64,000 nt of DNA from Alistipes onderdonkii (GTDB taxonomy: Bacteria; Bacteroidota; Bacteroidia; Bacteroidales; Rikenellaceae): positions 3,472,001 through 3,536,000 of the forward strand of contig NZ_CP102251.1 of the NCBI RefSeq assembly GCF_025145285.1, given 5' to 3'. Below, piece after piece: positions 7,996 through 16,238 of the stretch. Every line of letters starts with the position of its first letter. The stretch's first letter is position 1. The position numbers and the translations under genes were made by a program. The notes beneath the pieces are model-generated. The model was not told the origin of the DNA, searched no databases, and worked only from the letters and a program-made list of their open reading frames with translations.

Positions 7996-9238
7996 ATGTT
8001 AGTGCGTCGAGATAACGATATTGTCACAATTAAAAGCTTGGAAAATCCGTCAACTGTGGATGAATTTATTTATGTCATACGAGATGGATGCTATAATCGT
8101 GGATATAATTCAATTATCTTACAGTTTAAAAACTGTAAAGCACGTTTCCCTAATGTAGTAGCCCCTTATTACTGGGATTATTGATACTTTAATGGAGCAA
8201 GGTTATGAATTTAAAGTTAAGGGTTTATATCCAAGAAATATTGCTCAAAATATCTTAAATCCATTAGAAATAACTGAGGCTAACCTATCAAATTATCCCG
8301 TTTTTAATTATGTGTGGAAATTTAGTTCAGAGCATTTATATAAATTGCAAAGGAAGATTATTACCGAACTAAGTAAAGAAGAGCACTTTGGAAAAGATGT
8401 AATAGAAACTCTCGATTATGTATTAGGAGAAGTGATGGATAATGTTCTTATCCACTCAAACAATGAATTTGGTTATTTCATGGGGCAAGTTCATAGGTCA
8501 CGACATTATATTGCTTTTACAATATTTGATTCAGGGCAGGGTATATATAATTCGTTTAAGGGATCGTCTCATCGGCCTAATAGTGAATTGGATGCTATTA
8601 CGTTAGCATTAAGAGAGGGTATTACGAGTGGCGCAGGAAAGGGCAATGGCTTATTTGGATTACATTCTGTCGTGAAATTGGCAAACGGAATAATGAATGT
8701 AACATCTGGACAGGCAAGCTATCAATATCTTAATGGTGATGAATTGTGTTTGCAAAATAAACAATATCTTTCATCTGAACATAAATCTACAATAATAGAT
8801 TTTCAATTAGACTATACTCTTGAACATAATCTTGGAGATGCTCTTGTTTTTAATGGAGTAAAAGTGGATTTGGTAAATCTCAGATTGGAAGAGATGTCTG
8901 ACGATAATGATGTTTATATTTATAAAATAGATGAAGAATCAGAGGGAACAGGAACCCGACCAGCAGCAAGGAAGGTGTTTAATGATATTATGAACATTTT
9001 GGAAACGAAGCCACAAAAGATTGTAATTGATTTTGAGCGAACAAATATAATTTCGTCATCATATGCAGATGAATTGATTGCCCGTCTCTTTGTTACGCTT
9101 GGTTTATTTCAATTTATGCATCTGATAGCCTTAAAAAATCTCGATTATTCAAAACAAGTAATTATTCAACGAGCAATATATCAACGAGTCCAAGATATTA
9201 GTTTTACGAAAAATATTGGGGATGATTCAGAAAAATAA
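7996..9238 (+). pseudogene. Frameshifted GHKL ATPase with STAS-like domain (DUF4325)
   Basis: Two open pieces, 7996-8184 and 8192-9238, belong to one gene. Removing one T near 8167 joins them as ...NVVAPITGIIDTLMEQGYEF and gives a 413-residue protein. The N-terminal piece resembles a short STAS-like domain. The centre has GHKL ATPase motifs: N box GEVMDNVLIHSN, G1 FDSGQGI and G2 GAGKGNGLFGL. The C-terminus (IVIDFERTNIISSSYADELI) is a DUF4325 STAS-like domain. Such ATPase/STAS pairings resemble anti-sigma/anti-anti-sigma switches and occur in accessory regions. The break could be a true mutation, a programmed frameshift or a sequence error. The coding sense of both parts is otherwise intact, so any inactivation is recent. 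Confidence 0.75.
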
Positions 9239-9497
9239 TATTCTATTTCATCGTAGCTTTTGTTACTATTTTGTTACTCAATGCTGTGTGATAATAGTAT
9301 AATATATTGATAATCAATATTGTATATTTTCCAATATATAATTTGTGGCAGAACTTCGTGAACTCGTATCAGATTTACCGCCATGACCGGCGGGAAGAGC
9401 AGGCCTAACCGGGAACTCGGGCCCGGGAGGATACGTATGGATTTTATCGGCAGGCATCGCCTGTCGGGTACTGCCGTACGCCCGGCTGAGGGCGCGG
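9239..9497. other. Island/chromosome junction zone
   Basis: Bases 9239 to about 9345 are very AT-rich, with short repeats of ATATT, and include GTTACTATTTTGTTACT at 9259-9275. After about 9350 the sequence becomes GC-rich and stays so. No gene is visible. The attachment site probably lies here, but the partner copy is outside the window. Confidence 0.5.
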
Positions 9498-9863
9498 CTA
9501 TTTTCGGAAGATGAAGTAGACCGCCAGTATCAGGCAGAGGAAACCTGCGAGGTGGTTCCAGCGCAGGGAGTCCGACTTCATGAAAACCAGCGCGAATAGC
9601 GTGAAGACCGAGAGCGAGACCACCTCCTGGATGACTTTCAGCTCCCAGATCGAGAACGGCCCGCCGAATTGCGACGACCCGATGCGGTTGGCCGGAACCT
9701 GGAAGCAGTATTCGAACAGGGCGATGCCCCAGCTGAGCAGTACGATGGCCAGTATGCCGAAGCGTTCGAGCTTGGATTTGAATGCGATGTGGCCGTACCA
9801 GGCGAGCGTCATGAAAGCGTTCGACAGGACGAGCAGGGCGACGGTGGCGATTCCTTTGAACAT
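9498..9863 (-). CDS. DUF486 small four-helix membrane protein (DMT-like)
   Basis: A 121-residue hydrophobic protein with about four membrane helices (around residues 3-20, 34-52, 70-92 and 100-119) and the DUF486 pattern WYGHIAFK, FEYCFQVPANRIG, WELKVIQE. The family belongs to the drug/metabolite transporter superfamily and its substrate is unknown. The start at 9863 (MFKGIATVALL) was chosen because upstream in-frame sequence does not look like protein. It lies alone, pointing toward the island junction, with a GC-rich gap behind it. Confidence 0.8.
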   Translation of the reverse strand: MFKGIATVALLVLSNAFMTLAWYGHIAFKSKLERFGILAIVLLSWGIALFEYCFQVPANRIGSSQFGGPFSIWELKVIQEVVSLSVFTLFALVFMKSDSLRWNHLAGFLCLILAVYFIFRK

Positions 9864-10171
9864 ATGCCGTACGGGATTAAAACCGCGCAAAAGTATCAAT
9901 TTTTTCCGTATGATATGCACGTCCTGCAAAAAAATGCCATCCGCGACGTTTTTCATCGGGATGGCGATAGGGTATCGGGTGTACGGTGCGTTTGGGTACG
10001 GCCTGCGGCAGGTAGCATCCGTATGCCTTGCGATCGGCGATGCTGCCGATTCGTCGCGGCCCGATCGTTGCCGGGCTGGGGTGGCGCGGAACCCGTCGAT
10101 GACGACTGCCGGGCGCCGGGGCGGAGGAGCCGCGGAAATTGCGGACGGCCTGTCCGGCCTCTGTGCCCGGG
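9864..10171. other. Gene-free gap
   Basis: About 308 bases with no credible gene. A possible minus-strand -7 element (CAAAAGTA on the plus strand, 9888-9895) lies 25 bases upstream of the DUF486 start; no partner TTTG is found at normal spacing. The remainder is GC-rich spacer. Confidence 0.4.
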
Positions 10172-10828
10172 TTATTTCAGCAAAGCGGCAAGGTCGGTGA
10201 TGTCGCGGAAATCGTCGATGACCCTGTCCGCATCGGTCTGCGCCAGCGCTGCGCGGTCGAGCGTCGTGGCCAGCGCCACGATATGTCCGGCCCCGGCCCT
10301 GCGTGCTGCTTCGATCCCCGCCGGGGCGTCTTCGAAGACGACGCATTCCGCCGCAGTCAGCCCCAGGGCCGCGGCGGCCGTAAGGTAAATCTCCGGGTCG
10401 GGTTTGCAGCGCGAGACCATGTCGCCGCTGATCCTGGCGTCGAAATAAGGCTCGATACGGCATTTTTCCAGCACGAAATCCACATTGGGCTTGTAGCCCG
10501 ACGAACCTACGGCGCAGCGTATGCCTGTGTCGCGGAGCCTTTGCAAAAGGTCGGTGAGCCCGGGCATCGGCACGATCTCGGGGGCGTAGATCTCCCGGTA
10601 GATGGATTCCTTCTCTTCGGCGAGTGCCGCGAGCCCCTTTTCGCGGATCACCTCCGCGGGCATGATGAGCCTCATGATATCGTCGTTGCCCATGCCGTAT
10701 GCCTGGCCGAGTTTCTCCTTCCAGTCGCGGATGCCGTATCGTTCGCAGAAGATTTCGAACGCCCGGATGTGAACGGGCGTGTTGTCCACGAGTGTCCCGT
10801 CCATGTCGAATATTGCACCTTTTATCAT
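10172..10828 (-). CDS. HAD-superfamily phosphatase/phosphomutase (beta-phosphoglucomutase-like)
   Basis: A 218-residue cytoplasmic enzyme of HAD subfamily IA. Motif I FDMDGTLVDN has the nucleophile Asp8 and acid/base Asp10. Motif II is VGSSG, motif III is the Lys of CKPDPEIYL and motif IV is VFEDAPAGIEA. The helical cap between motifs I and II (about residues 16-85) is of the phosphoglucomutase/phosphoglycolate type. The substrate is a small phosphorylated metabolite, probably a sugar phosphate, but cannot be fixed from sequence. The start at 10828 places motif I at the usual distance from the N-terminus. It has its own -7 element at 10851-10858 and a 62-base gap from the upstream DUF5686 gene. 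Confidence 0.85.
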   Translation of the reverse strand: MIKGAIFDMDGTLVDNTPVHIRAFEIFCERYGIRDWKEKLGQAYGMGNDDIMRLIMPAEVIREKGLAALAEEKESIYREIYAPEIVPMPGLTDLLQRLRDTGIRCAVGSSGYKPNVDFVLEKCRIEPYFDARISGDMVSRCKPDPEIYLTAAAALGLTAAECVVFEDAPAGIEAARRAGAGHIVALATTLDRAALAQTDADRVIDDFRDITDLAALLK

Positions 10829-10850
10829 AGTTGTCCCCTTTTTTCCAGTC

Positions 10851-10858
10851 CAAAGGTA
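10851..10858 (-). promoter_or_regulatory. -7 element for the HAD phosphatase gene
   Basis: TACCTTTG on the minus strand, 22 bases before the start codon; no clear TTTG partner. Confidence 0.4.
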
Positions 10859-10890
10859 GTCAAAATCCCCGGGTTCCCGGCCTCCGTGCA

Positions 10891-13404
10891 TCAGAATTTG
10901 AGTTTTATGCCCAGGTTGACGGCGAAATTCTGGATCTCCTGCCCGGGTTTTGGGTTGCGGTGCGTGACGCGCCAGATGAAGTCCACGCGCAGCAGCCGGA
11001 AGATGTTTTCGACGCCGAATCCCACTTCGACATAAGGATCGGACACCGATGTCATGCCGGGCGGGAAGAGCAGCGGCGCCTGCGTTGCGGCGAGGCTGCC
11101 GTCGTTCTCCTTCGACAGCGTGCCCCACACGCCCTTGCATACCAGCACCTCGCGCCATTTGAGCTTTTTGATGAGCGGGATGCGCCCCAGCAGGATGCCG
11201 TTGAAGTGGTGCTCGAAGAACAGCGCCACCCAGGTGTCCGAAGCGAACTCGTAGAAGTTCATGCACGAGAACGCCATCGGGTCGTAGAAATAGGTGCCGT
11301 TTCCCTCGTGGAGCTTCAGCAGCGGGTAGGGTACCTTGCCGAAGATCTTGCCGCCCTGCACGGTGATGTCCGAGTAGCCCAGCGGCGGCAGCTCGGGCTT
11401 GTAGTGGATGCCGCCCTCGAGGCGGTAGTATTCATAGCTGCCGCTCAGCACCCGGGGTATCCCGGCCGTGAACCCAAGGGTCAGGACGGGGTATTTCGTC
11501 CCCATGTACTGCTTGTCGAACGGCATGCGGTAGATGCTTTCGTTCTTCGAGATGCGCATCCCGACGTGTACGGCGGCGTCCGATACCGAGTTCATGACCG
11601 TGCCGTCGGGGCGCACCAGCGGGACGTACCGGTTGCCGTAGATCTTCTGGATGCGGGCGCCGAGGAAGTTGCTGATCCCGTGCCGCCATTCGTGCTCGTA
11701 GGCGGCCTCGCCGCGGTTGACCATCGAGAGCCGCGAGTCGCCGCGCGAGAGGAGCGAGCTGAGGATGTTGCTCTCCGTGAGGGCGTTCTGCCCCGCGCCC
11801 AGCTGCATCACGTCGTGGCGGCCCGAGACGGTCAGCTTGCGCGTCAGCCGGCGGTTGAAAGCCAGCTCGACGCTGCCGCCGCCCTTGAACATCCCGTCGC
11901 GCGTGCCGTATGCCGCATACCCCGAGAGGCGTATGCGGCGGCTGACGGCCGTGGTGGTGCGGAATCCCGGCTGCATGCGGAACCCTTCGAGCTTGTTGAA
12001 GCTCGCCAGTTTATAGTAGGGGCCGATGCCGATGTATTTGGTGTTCCAGTAACCGACGATGACCGTGTTGATCAGGGTGTAGATATTGCGGTACAGCGGG
12101 ACGTTCTGCACCGAGTCGACCATCGAATAGATGCCTTTCTCCTTGTCGCTCAGCCGGTAGGGGCGGACGCTCTCCCAGAAGGCTTCGTCCTTGCTGCTCT
12201 CCTGCCCCTGGTCGCCGATCACGACGTTGTTGTCCATGCGTATGACCTCGGCGGGGATCGGTTCGCCGATCCGCACGTCGGTGTAGACCACCTCGCGCGT
12301 CCCGATGAACGAGGTCAGTTTCGATGAGTCGGCCGTGGTGACCGAGAATTCGGCCGATACGCGGTCGCGGCTTCGGAACCACGTGCTGTCGCGCACGATG
12401 CGGTTCTCGTTTTCGAGCCGCAGGTGTTTGATCCAGTTTACGTTGACGCCCTTGGGCATGCGCGCCGAGGCCGATTGCAGGGCATACGACGCCGAGTCGA
12501 TGTTCACCTCGCCGTCGAGCACCGGGGAGGTGAGCCGTTTGGGGTGGAACCGGATTTTGTAGGTCTTGCGGCCGTCGACCTGCATGCTGTCCACCAGGAA
12601 ATAGTCGTAATAGAAGAGTCCCCCGTCGGAGAGCGGGCTGGCAAAACGGACGTTGAAAATGTCGATGAAGTTGGCGTAGAAGTTGACGTTGCCGTGCATC
12701 TGCCCCGTGAACTGGGCGATGGCGAAGCTGTCCTCCACTCCCGATACGCGGTTGGCGCGGATGATCTCGCGCGACAGGGAGGGGTTGCGCTTGCTGTGGT
12801 AAAAGTCGGCCGTGGTCTCGGAGATCATGGCCGGCAGGTAGGCCTGCCCGGTGAGCGCCGACGTGTCGATGTATTCGAAGATGAAGCCGAAGTTGCGTTG
12901 CAGCCGCTTATTGCGGAAGCGCGGCTTGACGTTCGTCAGGTCGAGCTCCATCTTGGTGTACGTGGCGCAGTGGTAGCGTTCGTACTCGTCGGGGTTGTTC
13001 TGCGGCTTGCGGCGCACGACCCCTTTCAGGATCGGGTGTGCGGGGTTCTCGCCCGGGGTGATGACGACGCTGCCGATGCCGAATTCGACCGCTTCCAGGG
13101 CGAAGTCTACCTGGTTGAAGCCGCCCCGCGTGAGCGGCTTGGTCTGCGTGGCGTAGCCGACCATCGAGGCCTGTACGCGTCCCACCGTATCGCGGGTCTC
13201 GAGCGTATAGATACCCTCCTCATCGGTCGTGATGCCGGTCGTGGTGCCGGGGAACACGACGCTCACGAACTGCATCGGGGCACCGCTGGCGGCATCCGTC
13301 ACACGGCCGCGGACACGGGTGCTCTGTGCCGACAGGGTCGTGCACACGGACAAAGCTGCGATCAGCGAGGCGAGCAGCCTGTATGTAATTTTGCCACGGA
13401 GCAT
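10891..13404 (-). CDS. DUF5686 outer-membrane protein with carboxypeptidase-regulatory-like domain
   Basis: An 837-residue protein with a signal peptide (MLRGKITYRLLASLIAALSV..., cleavage after LSAQ). A CarboxypepD_reg-like beta-sandwich follows (about residues 25-105, VRGRVTDAASGAPM), then a long DUF5686 region. The C-terminus ends in alternating hydrophobic residues and a final Phe (VNLGIKLKF), typical of an outer-membrane barrel. Such proteins are common in Bacteroidetes and are presumed to work in the outer membrane; the exact role is unknown. The start at 13404 gives a standard signal peptide, whereas the longer frame from 13440 adds an unlikely extension. It is divergent from ybaK with about 90 bases between. 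Confidence 0.8.
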   Translation of the reverse strand: MLRGKITYRLLASLIAALSVCTTLSAQSTRVRGRVTDAASGAPMQFVSVVFPGTTTGITTDEEGIYTLETRDTVGRVQASMVGYATQTKPLTRGGFNQVDFALEAVEFGIGSVVITPGENPAHPILKGVVRRKPQNNPDEYERYHCATYTKMELDLTNVKPRFRNKRLQRNFGFIFEYIDTSALTGQAYLPAMISETTADFYHSKRNPSLSREIIRANRVSGVEDSFAIAQFTGQMHGNVNFYANFIDIFNVRFASPLSDGGLFYYDYFLVDSMQVDGRKTYKIRFHPKRLTSPVLDGEVNIDSASYALQSASARMPKGVNVNWIKHLRLENENRIVRDSTWFRSRDRVSAEFSVTTADSSKLTSFIGTREVVYTDVRIGEPIPAEVIRMDNNVVIGDQGQESSKDEAFWESVRPYRLSDKEKGIYSMVDSVQNVPLYRNIYTLINTVIVGYWNTKYIGIGPYYKLASFNKLEGFRMQPGFRTTTAVSRRIRLSGYAAYGTRDGMFKGGGSVELAFNRRLTRKLTVSGRHDVMQLGAGQNALTESNILSSLLSRGDSRLSMVNRGEAAYEHEWRHGISNFLGARIQKIYGNRYVPLVRPDGTVMNSVSDAAVHVGMRISKNESIYRMPFDKQYMGTKYPVLTLGFTAGIPRVLSGSYEYYRLEGGIHYKPELPPLGYSDITVQGGKIFGKVPYPLLKLHEGNGTYFYDPMAFSCMNFYEFASDTWVALFFEHHFNGILLGRIPLIKKLKWREVLVCKGVWGTLSKENDGSLAATQAPLLFPPGMTSVSDPYVEVGFGVENIFRLLRVDFIWRVTHRNPKPGQEIQNFAVNLGIKLKF

Positions 13405-13408
13405 TTTG

Positions 13409-13455
13409 CAAAAATAATTAAAAAGAACCTGTTTGGTCAAAATAAATTACTTTTG
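13409..13455. promoter_or_regulatory. Divergent -7 elements between DUF5686 gene and ybaK
   Basis: A minus-strand TATTTTTG (13416-13409) lies just ahead of the DUF5686 start. A plus-strand TACTTTTG (13448-13455) lies 38 bases ahead of ybaK. A TTTG at 13432-13435 is too close to the plus element for standard spacing, so the -33 elements are unclear. Confidence 0.4.
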
Positions 13456-13493
13456 CATAATTTAAGTCGAAAAATCGAACACCAAAAGCAGAA

Positions 13494-13985
13494 ATGGCAC
13501 ACGGAAAAGTCGAAAAGACCAATGCGGCCCGCTTGCTCGACCGCGCTAAGATAACCTATGAACTCGTCCCTTACCGGGTCGACGAAGAACACCTTGCGGC
13601 GACACACGTGGCCGAAGAGCTGGGAGAAGATGTCGGAAGCGTCTTCAAGACCCTCGTGCTGCGGGGCGACCGCACGGGGCATTTCGTATGCGTGGTGCCC
13701 GCCGACCACGAGGTCGACCTCAAGGCCGCCGCACGCGTATCGGGCAACAAGAAGGCCGACCTGATTCCGATGAAGGAGCTGCTGCCCGTGACGGGTTACA
13801 TCCGTGGCGGCTGCTCGCCGATCGGCATGAAAAAACAGTTTCCGACCTACATCCACTCCTCGGCCGCGTCGCTTCCGGCCATCTACATCAGCGCCGGCGT
13901 CCGCGGCCTCCAACTGAAAATCGCCCCGGCGGAGCTCATAGCTTTCGTCGGGGCGACCGTGGCGGAAATCAGCCGCCGGGAATAG
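13494..13985 (+). CDS. ybaK: Aminoacyl-tRNA deacylase YbaK (Cys-tRNA(Pro) type)
   Basis: A 163-residue cytoplasmic protein of the YbaK/EbsC family. It removes wrongly attached amino acids, typically cysteine from tRNA-Pro. Family marks include KTNAARLLD near the N-terminus, FKTLVLRG, the lysine of VSGNKKADLIP and the GYIRGGCSPIGMKK loop near residues 102-117. The length is normal for the stand-alone form. It is transcribed toward the end of the polysaccharide operon, and only eight bases separate the two stop codons. Confidence 0.9.
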   Translation: MAHGKVEKTNAARLLDRAKITYELVPYRVDEEHLAATHVAEELGEDVGSVFKTLVLRGDRTGHFVCVVPADHEVDLKAAARVSGNKKADLIPMKELLPVTGYIRGGCSPIGMKKQFPTYIHSSAASLPAIYISAGVRGLQLKIAPAELIAFVGATVAEISRRE

Positions 13986-14005
13986 GGCTGTGGCTATTTC
14001 CCCGG
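13976..14005. terminator. Convergent hairpin between ybaK and the polysaccharide operon
   Basis: CCGGGAATAG (13976-13985) can pair with CTATTTCCCCGG (13994-14005) around an 8-base loop, covering both stop codons. No long T run on either side, so activity is uncertain. Confidence 0.45.
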
Positions 14006-15088
14006 TTTCGCGTATTTGGTGTAGACCGAGGCCGTCCGTTCGGCGATCGCATTCCAATCGTATTTTTCCATGGGATACTCTATTTGCCGGTAAGGGGCGT
14101 CCATATTTTCCTGGAGTTTGCGTGCCAGAGCCCTTCTGTCGCCCAACGGGAAATAGAATTCCTGCCCGAGCCCGACTTCCAGGTTTGCGGGGATGTCGCT
14201 CACGATCACAGGCAGCCTGTAACTCATTGCTTCGAGCAGTGCGATCGGGAGCCCTTCGTGTGAGGAGGGTAGTACGAAACACCGGGCATGCGACAGCAAT
14301 GCGTGCAATTTCCTGCCCTTGATAAATCCGGGCAGCACGACTCCCTGTTCGCGGGCGTATTTCTTCAGGCTTGCGGAATAGTCGTCCTCGAAATCGCTGT
14401 CCCCGGCAATGACCAACTTGCATTCCCTGTGCTCGGTACGTGAAAACGCTTCGATCAGGTGGTGCAGGTTCTTTTCCGGTACGAACCGGCACATTGCGAA
14501 GATATACTTTCCTTGTTCGATCCCCAGCTCCCCGAAATATTCCGGATAGTCGGTGACATCCGGCGAGGGGACGCCGTTGTAGATCACATGGCAGTCTTTA
14601 CGTCCGTATTTCCGGATCAGCATGTCGTCGATCACATGCGAGATCACGATGACTTCGTTGGCGAAGAGCGTGCCTGCGGCCTCGCCCAGGCGGAGTGCCG
14701 TTTTGGCCGCCATGCCCCATTTGTCCCGGTCGTAGTCCGGCCCGTGGTGGGTGAATACGACTTTCATTCCCAGCAAACGGGCCAGCGGTGTCAGCAGTGC
14801 CGGGCCCACCGCATGGATGTGGACGATGTCGGCTTTCAGGCGTTTGGCCCGCACGATGGCCCTGAACGTGTGGACGATTGCTTCGAGCGATTTTTTCCGC
14901 GGCGTTTCGATGTCCGATAGCGTGATGCCCTTGTAGCTGGACAGCGTGTCGCGTACGTAACTTTTCCGCCGTATAACGGTTACCTCGAAGCCTTTTCGAG
15001 CAATACGCGGAAACAACTCTTCGCAGTGCGTTTCCACGCCTCCCATGATATTCGGTATGCCGCGGGTTCCGGTGACGACTATTTTCAT
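13994..15088 (-). CDS. Glycosyltransferase family 4, last gene of the polysaccharide operon
   Basis: A 364-residue GT-B glycosyltransferase. The N-terminal domain opens with the glycine loop TGTRGIPNIMGGVETH (residues about 5-20). The C-terminal donor-binding domain has FAMCRFVPEKN, LVIAGDSDF and SSHEGLPIALLEAMS, which carries the EX7E-type motif. The cytoplasmic enzyme should add one sugar from a nucleotide donor to the lipid-linked repeat unit. The start at 15088 (MKIVVTGTRG) is preferred to a longer frame because it places the first beta strand at the N-terminus. It follows the radical SAM gene by 40 bases and is the promoter-distal end of the operon. Donor and linkage are unknown. Confidence 0.85.
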   Translation of the reverse strand: MKIVVTGTRGIPNIMGGVETHCEELFPRIARKGFEVTVIRRKSYVRDTLSSYKGITLSDIETPRKKSLEAIVHTFRAIVRAKRLKADIVHIHAVGPALLTPLARLLGMKVVFTHHGPDYDRDKWGMAAKTALRLGEAAGTLFANEVIVISHVIDDMLIRKYGRKDCHVIYNGVPSPDVTDYPEYFGELGIEQGKYIFAMCRFVPEKNLHHLIEAFSRTEHRECKLVIAGDSDFEDDYSASLKKYAREQGVVLPGFIKGRKLHALLSHARCFVLPSSHEGLPIALLEAMSYRLPVIVSDIPANLEVGLGQEFYFPLGDRRALARKLQENMDAPYRQIEYPMEKYDWNAIAERTASVYTKYAKPGK

Positions 15089-15128
15089 GGCCGGAAAACG
15101 GTCATTCTTTTTGGCATCCACGACTTGG

Positions 15129-16199
15129 TTAGAATTTTTCCCGCAAATCGCCCTGCATCGGGTCTTGGCCGACATCGCACCACTTCTTGTTCAGACAGGC
15201 CGGTTTTCCCCGCAGGCTGCGGAGCTTGTTTTTGATCGCCCATTTCAGCGGGTATTTCATGTATTTGTGCATAATCGGGCTGGCCGTGCCGACCATCCAG
15301 CAGTTTTTCGGGCATTTCCGGACCATAGCGCGGACTTCCTGCGCCCGGTCGCTCTCCCAGATATCCATGAAGTCGGGTGTTTCGTGGATGTTGCCCATCG
15401 ATTTCTGCCAGTATTTCTCTTCGAGACCGTTGCACGGATATACCTCGCCGAAAGGATCGATGAAGAAGTTTGCCGAACCCGCTTCGCACGGCAGCATGCG
15501 GCGGCCGCCTTCGATGTAGTTGATCAGCCCCATATTGAACCATGCGCGGAACCAGCTTTTCGGATGGTTCTCCTGTAACTGCCATTCGATCAGCCGTTCG
15601 AAGTTTTTGCACACCTCGTCCTTGTTGGTGATTACGTTGTCGTCCTTGTGGAAATAATAGGAGTTGTGGAAAGCTGCCGTGGCGAATTCCATGCCCAAGG
15701 ACAGCGACAACTGATAGAGCGAAAGCATATCCTTGGAATTATTGTTCGACACGGTGCAGCCGAATCCGATGTCTTTCAGTCCCATTTGTTTCAGCGTGAG
15801 CAGTGTCCTCAGCCCCTTGTCGAATCCGCCGGCATGTCCGCGCAGTTCGTCGTTCTTGCAGCTCAGTCCTTCGATCGAGATGCGGATGCCGATGTTGGGG
15901 AATCGTTTCGCCAAGGCTACGACTTTGTCTTCGAACCATCCAGAGGTGGAGATGACGATGCGTTCCGTATGTTTATAACACTCTTCCACGATTTCCGCCA
16001 GATCCTCGCGGACGAAGGGTTCTCCGCCGGTCAGATTGATGAATTTCAGGCGCGGCAGTGTACGGAGATCCGACGCCTTGATCTCTTCCTCCTTTTTCGT
16101 CGGGTTGAACCAGATGTTGCACATTTTGCATTTCATCGGACAGCGATAGGTCAGGATAATGCTGGCGTCGGTGGGGTGCGGGATATTCTTAACAGACAT
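15129..16199 (-). CDS. Radical SAM/SPASM-type protein in polysaccharide operon
   Basis: A 356-residue cytoplasmic iron-sulfur protein. The CxxxCxxC motif of radical SAM enzymes is CPMKCKMC (residues about 20-27), followed by the GGEP motif (NLTGGEPF). The C-terminal part holds further cysteines (PCEAGSANF, VYPCNG, CPKNCW, ACLNKKWC), as in SPASM or twitch domains that bind extra clusters. Such enzymes modify peptides or small molecules by radical chemistry. Its place between two glycosyltransferase genes suggests modification of a sugar or attached group, but the substrate is unknown. The flanking gaps are about 40 bases, consistent with the single operon. Confidence 0.85.
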   Translation of the reverse strand: MSVKNIPHPTDASIILTYRCPMKCKMCNIWFNPTKKEEEIKASDLRTLPRLKFINLTGGEPFVREDLAEIVEECYKHTERIVISTSGWFEDKVVALAKRFPNIGIRISIEGLSCKNDELRGHAGGFDKGLRTLLTLKQMGLKDIGFGCTVSNNNSKDMLSLYQLSLSLGMEFATAAFHNSYYFHKDDNVITNKDEVCKNFERLIEWQLQENHPKSWFRAWFNMGLINYIEGGRRMLPCEAGSANFFIDPFGEVYPCNGLEEKYWQKSMGNIHETPDFMDIWESDRAQEVRAMVRKCPKNCWMVGTASPIMHKYMKYPLKWAIKNKLRSLRGKPACLNKKWCDVGQDPMQGDLREKF

Positions 16200-16238
16200 G
16201 ATTTTGACAGAATGATTTGTATAAACCGAAGGGTTGAA

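Larger units (their letters stand above)
1..9350. mobile_element. AT-rich mobilisable island (right end inside window, left end outside)
   Basis: The first 9.3 kb are strikingly AT-rich beyond the relaxase gene, whereas everything from about 9360 onward is GC-rich. The segment carries a MobV relaxase with oriT-like repeats, a three-gene operon of unknown role and two damaged genes with defence-like domains. No integrase, transposase or replication gene is visible, so the element either continues to the left or has lost these functions. The right edge is placed between the last island stop codon (9238) and the composition change near 9350. It is inferred from composition and content, not from a recognised attachment site. 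Confidence 0.7.

Noticed and set aside
7996..8184. Independent 62-residue protein
   Set aside because: Its last five residues arise from a frameshift and the rest continues directly into the following frame after removal of one base.
9498..10853. Long minus-strand open frame covering the DUF486 gene and beyond
   Set aside because: Only the last 121 residues look like protein; the Arg-rich upstream part is a frame shadow of the HAD gene.
10831..12327. Long plus-strand frame opposite the DUF5686 gene
   Set aside because: Low-complexity His/Val/Asp-rich translation typical of an antisense shadow in GC-rich DNA; the minus-strand gene has a signal peptide and domains.
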